Notes under the pieces: generated by a model | The model's database searches: none | Seen by the model: only the letters and a program-made list of their open reading frames with translations | What the model was told of the DNA's origin: nothing | Position numbers and translations under genes: made by a program | Source of the DNA: Trypanosoma brucei gambiense DAL972 | Taxonomy: Eukaryota; Euglenozoa; Kinetoplastea; Trypanosomatida; Trypanosomatidae | DNA length: 64,000 nt | Direction of reading: 5' to 3' | Assembly (NCBI RefSeq): GCF_000210295.1 | Contig: NC_026743.1 | Location: forward strand, 992,001 to 1,056,000 | Shown: one piece after another, positions 61,504-64,000 of the stretch | Layout of the letters: each line of letters starts with the position of its first letter | How positions within the stretch are numbered: position 1 is the first letter of the stretch

Positions 61504-64000
61504 CATTATTATAACAGTGTTAATTATGCCAGAAACACTGCATCCCTCGAAATTTTGCAACCGAGTAGCGGGGTTTTCAAGAACGAAAAATCTAATAACA
61601 GTTTCACACAAAAAAATCATAACAAAGTATCATACGAAACAATCAAGAAATAAAAGAAAACAACATTCATTTCGTTAAAGTTTGCTTTGGTGATTAATAT
61701 ATTAACAATGGAGTAAATGAAACTGTACATCGAAATAAACCCCACCATTTATGGGTGAACGATAAGTCTACCCATCAAAACATAATAACCAATGCCTCAG
61801 GGTTGGGTAAGTACAATATATACTTTCACACCTCCTCACCGGGGACTGAATGAACTAAACGATCGTTACTCCATCCCACCTTCACGTAACAGCCGAACGG
61901 AAATTCATCGGCATAAGCTAAAGCTGTTATTGCTAACGTGGAGCCTGCAGATAGCAAATCAACCGCTAAACCCCCAAAAAGATCACCGTCAGATAAGGCC
62001 TAACACAAGACCATACCATGCCTGCGGAGCACGTGTTCGAAAGTAGATGACAGCTACATTTTCTAAACCACCTGATATCTACATACATGACATCGTCCAC
62101 ATTCACATGCACGAAAAATGATCAGCGACAACACGGTCCCAACAGCGCGGAACCAAAGGCCCAAAGATGTCTAACAGGAAAAAAGGTTTATTACAGTCAA
62201 AAGGAGAAGCAAGACAAGACTGGTGAAAAAAAATAGGGCGTGACATCAATCCTACAAACGTATAAATATCGACGCGGCTCCTTTAAGCAATAAAAGGGTG
62301 GCTTCGGTGAAAATACACATCATTGTTTCGCCGGCCAAACATGCTAACTTAGCACGCACACGCGCTCATACACACATAGGCATGTCGGCCCAGTATAAAC
62401 AAGCAGACATCGGTTGTTCCGGGTAAAATGTTTATAATCAAATAAAAAAATAAACGAAACATGGAAAAGAGGGTCCTGAGATAAAATTCGTCTCAACAAA
62501 GACCCATCCACCAAGCTCCCGAATGCACTATATAACAGAGCTACTCCAGTTACCGGCACGCGTGCTTACACGAATGTTACGTCCATCCTTTTGAGTAGTT
62601 ACTCACGAAGAAGACACCTCCACAGCACCCAGCCTGGAAATAACGGGGTCAAGATAAATAGAGATGCTTAATTTTGAGTGGGCATGGGTATGATCACAAA
62701 AACAATCCGTTAGCGCATTTTCAAATAGCAAACGTCCGTAAGGGCGCAACGAAGCCGTTGGCAGCAGTCAACAGCACATATGCATTTACAAATCTCCGAA
62801 AATCGAGGAATTACATCAACTAGGCCCATTTTGACAGACACAGTGGACCACGCGCTTGGCCGCCAGCTAACAAACGAGCGATAGGCAGCATTCTTTTGAC
62901 TTCCCATTCTTCCACCAGGGCCTCTGGCGGCGCCCGCCCACATGAAAGTTGGATGCCACGGCAACTATATCCTACGAGGTTGAACTCCCCGCAATGCAGC
63001 GAGTCTTGTAGGAGCGAACCCCCAGTAAGGTCCACGGTTCATAGAACAACTGCTCTCCCTACTCATTTGACATTCGTTCTACTCCGCCCACGTCAATGAA
63101 CGACAAAAGATAGTCTCTGACATTGCTCAAATGACAAGAACAATTCTTTAGTGTTTTTTTCTGAGAACATACACCACGCTAAATTTTTCTTTTTAAGTGT
63201 TTCATACACGAACTTGCCACTTTTGGCGAAATAGTACAACGGAGCCTCAACGATGGTTCCACAAATTTTTTTTTTAAATGGGCAAAAAAAAATATCAACA
63301 AGATGACGGCCAAATACACGAAAATGAGTGAGCCGCTTCCACGGGCACAGACAAACAAGCTGCCAGAAAGGAACAGAAGTCAGCCGCCCAGCCGAACCTC
63401 CTCCACATCACCCAGACACTTTTTTGAGGCGGCTGCACTGCACGACCTAGAGTCCGCCCTGGTCTACAGTCGAAAGATGTACGGGGCAGCGCCAAACCCT
63501 TGCCAACATTAATGACTACTGAAATGCGGGGAAACCTTCCGGCCGGTACGAGAGCGTGTCCCCAGGAGATTATTCATAGGGACAAAGTGGACTTCTGCCT
63601 TTTTCAGGGAGACACGCACGAAGGTCAGAGGAAGCACCCTGTCAAACGACCATGGTCACCGGTTCATTGGTTCTGAGTGCCCCAAAACGAACAATTGCGA
63701 CGGATCAGTGCCCGGTTGGGATGGAGTCGCCGCAGTTGAGATAGCTGAGACGGGTCAGGCTTTGGACGGCATGGTCGCTACGCAGTGCTTCCAAACAATC
63801 AGCAGCCAGTTGTGACATCTGTCTCCTTCCCCCAAGGTCCCGGAAATTCGTACGGAAAGTTTAGGGTGACTTACCGAGAACCAAGACACGGAAATAATCA
63901 CAGCAGCGGCAAAACTTCACCACGCTGCCAGATATTCCCCCGTTCCGGGACATGCAGACAGCAAGCCGATAGCAGATTGATGACTAGAACAGGGCTTTGC
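61283..64000. other. Gene-free 2.7 kb at the upstream edge of the unit
   Basis: No intact gene is recognised. The first part (61.3-62.7 kb) is AT-rich with a long AT run (61468-61501). From about 62.8 kb base composition becomes more GC-rich. Several short frames appear on both strands (for example 62820-63035 minus and 63303-63512 plus), and none reaches a clear family match. Degenerate coding remains, the 3' part of another gene or a retroelement relic are all possible. Confidence 0.5.
61468..61501. repeat. (AT)n microsatellite
   Basis: About 17 AT units in the leader or upstream region of the phosphatase gene. Confidence 0.92.

Noticed and set aside
62020..62045. GTGTTCGAAAG stretch resembling a tRNA B box
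   Set aside because: No matching A box or cloverleaf stems could be found around it.
63660..63860. Minus-strand peptide with Leu and Cys spacing like a leucine-rich repeat
   Set aside because: Only one short unit (about 35 residues) ending in a stop; too little to call.

Overview
The window looks like a piece of a kinetoplastid nuclear chromosome, most likely Trypanosoma brucei or a close relative. All 25 supported coding regions lie on the minus strand. None has a recognisable intron. They are separated by AT-rich spacers full of homopolymers and dinucleotide repeats, and several are preceded on the coding strand by a polypyrimidine tract and an AG, the signature of spliced-leader trans-splicing. 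This is the layout of one polycistronic unit transcribed from right to left. The order S3a pair, DHH1, sphingolipid reductase, L30 pair agrees with what I remember of T. brucei chromosome 10; I could not check this by alignment.

In transcription order (high to low coordinate): a gene-free 2.7 kb edge; a DxDxT phosphatase (60.5-61.3 kb); a 2,539-residue coiled-coil protein that I read as a CEP290-like transition-zone protein (50.8-58.4 kb); a RING-H2 protein; a 73-residue KISH/TMEM167 protein; an NDUFA5-like complex I subunit; two L30 genes; a possible RRM/OB-fold RNA-binding protein; a 79-residue two-helix membrane protein; and a mitochondrial HADHA/FadB-like protein.

That HADHA-like protein is the most unusual locus. 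It carries about 50 near-identical copies of a ten-residue repeat, is split over two overlapping frames, and seems to have lost key catalytic residues in both enzyme modules. It is followed by a FAM13-like protein, an ankyrin protein, serine palmitoyltransferase subunit 2, 3-ketodihydrosphingosine reductase, a spermidine-synthase-like methyltransferase, an M29-aminopeptidase-like protein, an AUH-type enoyl-CoA hydratase, the RNA helicase DHH1, a tryparedoxin-motif protein, a small RIIa-domain protein, a divergent beta-propeller candidate, two S3a genes and a SHIPPO-repeat protein.

Functional links: SPT2 and the ketoreductase are neighbouring genes for the first two steps of sphingoid-base synthesis. 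The two ribosomal genes are each an almost identical tandem pair. CEP290-like, SHIPPO-repeat and perhaps RIIa proteins belong to the flagellum. AUH, NDUFA5-like and the HADHA-like protein point to the mitochondrion. Expression control in such a unit is mainly post-transcriptional, so the 4 kb spacers behind DHH1 and SPT2, which may be very long 3' UTRs, deserve attention. No tRNA, rRNA, CRISPR array or intact transposon was recognised.
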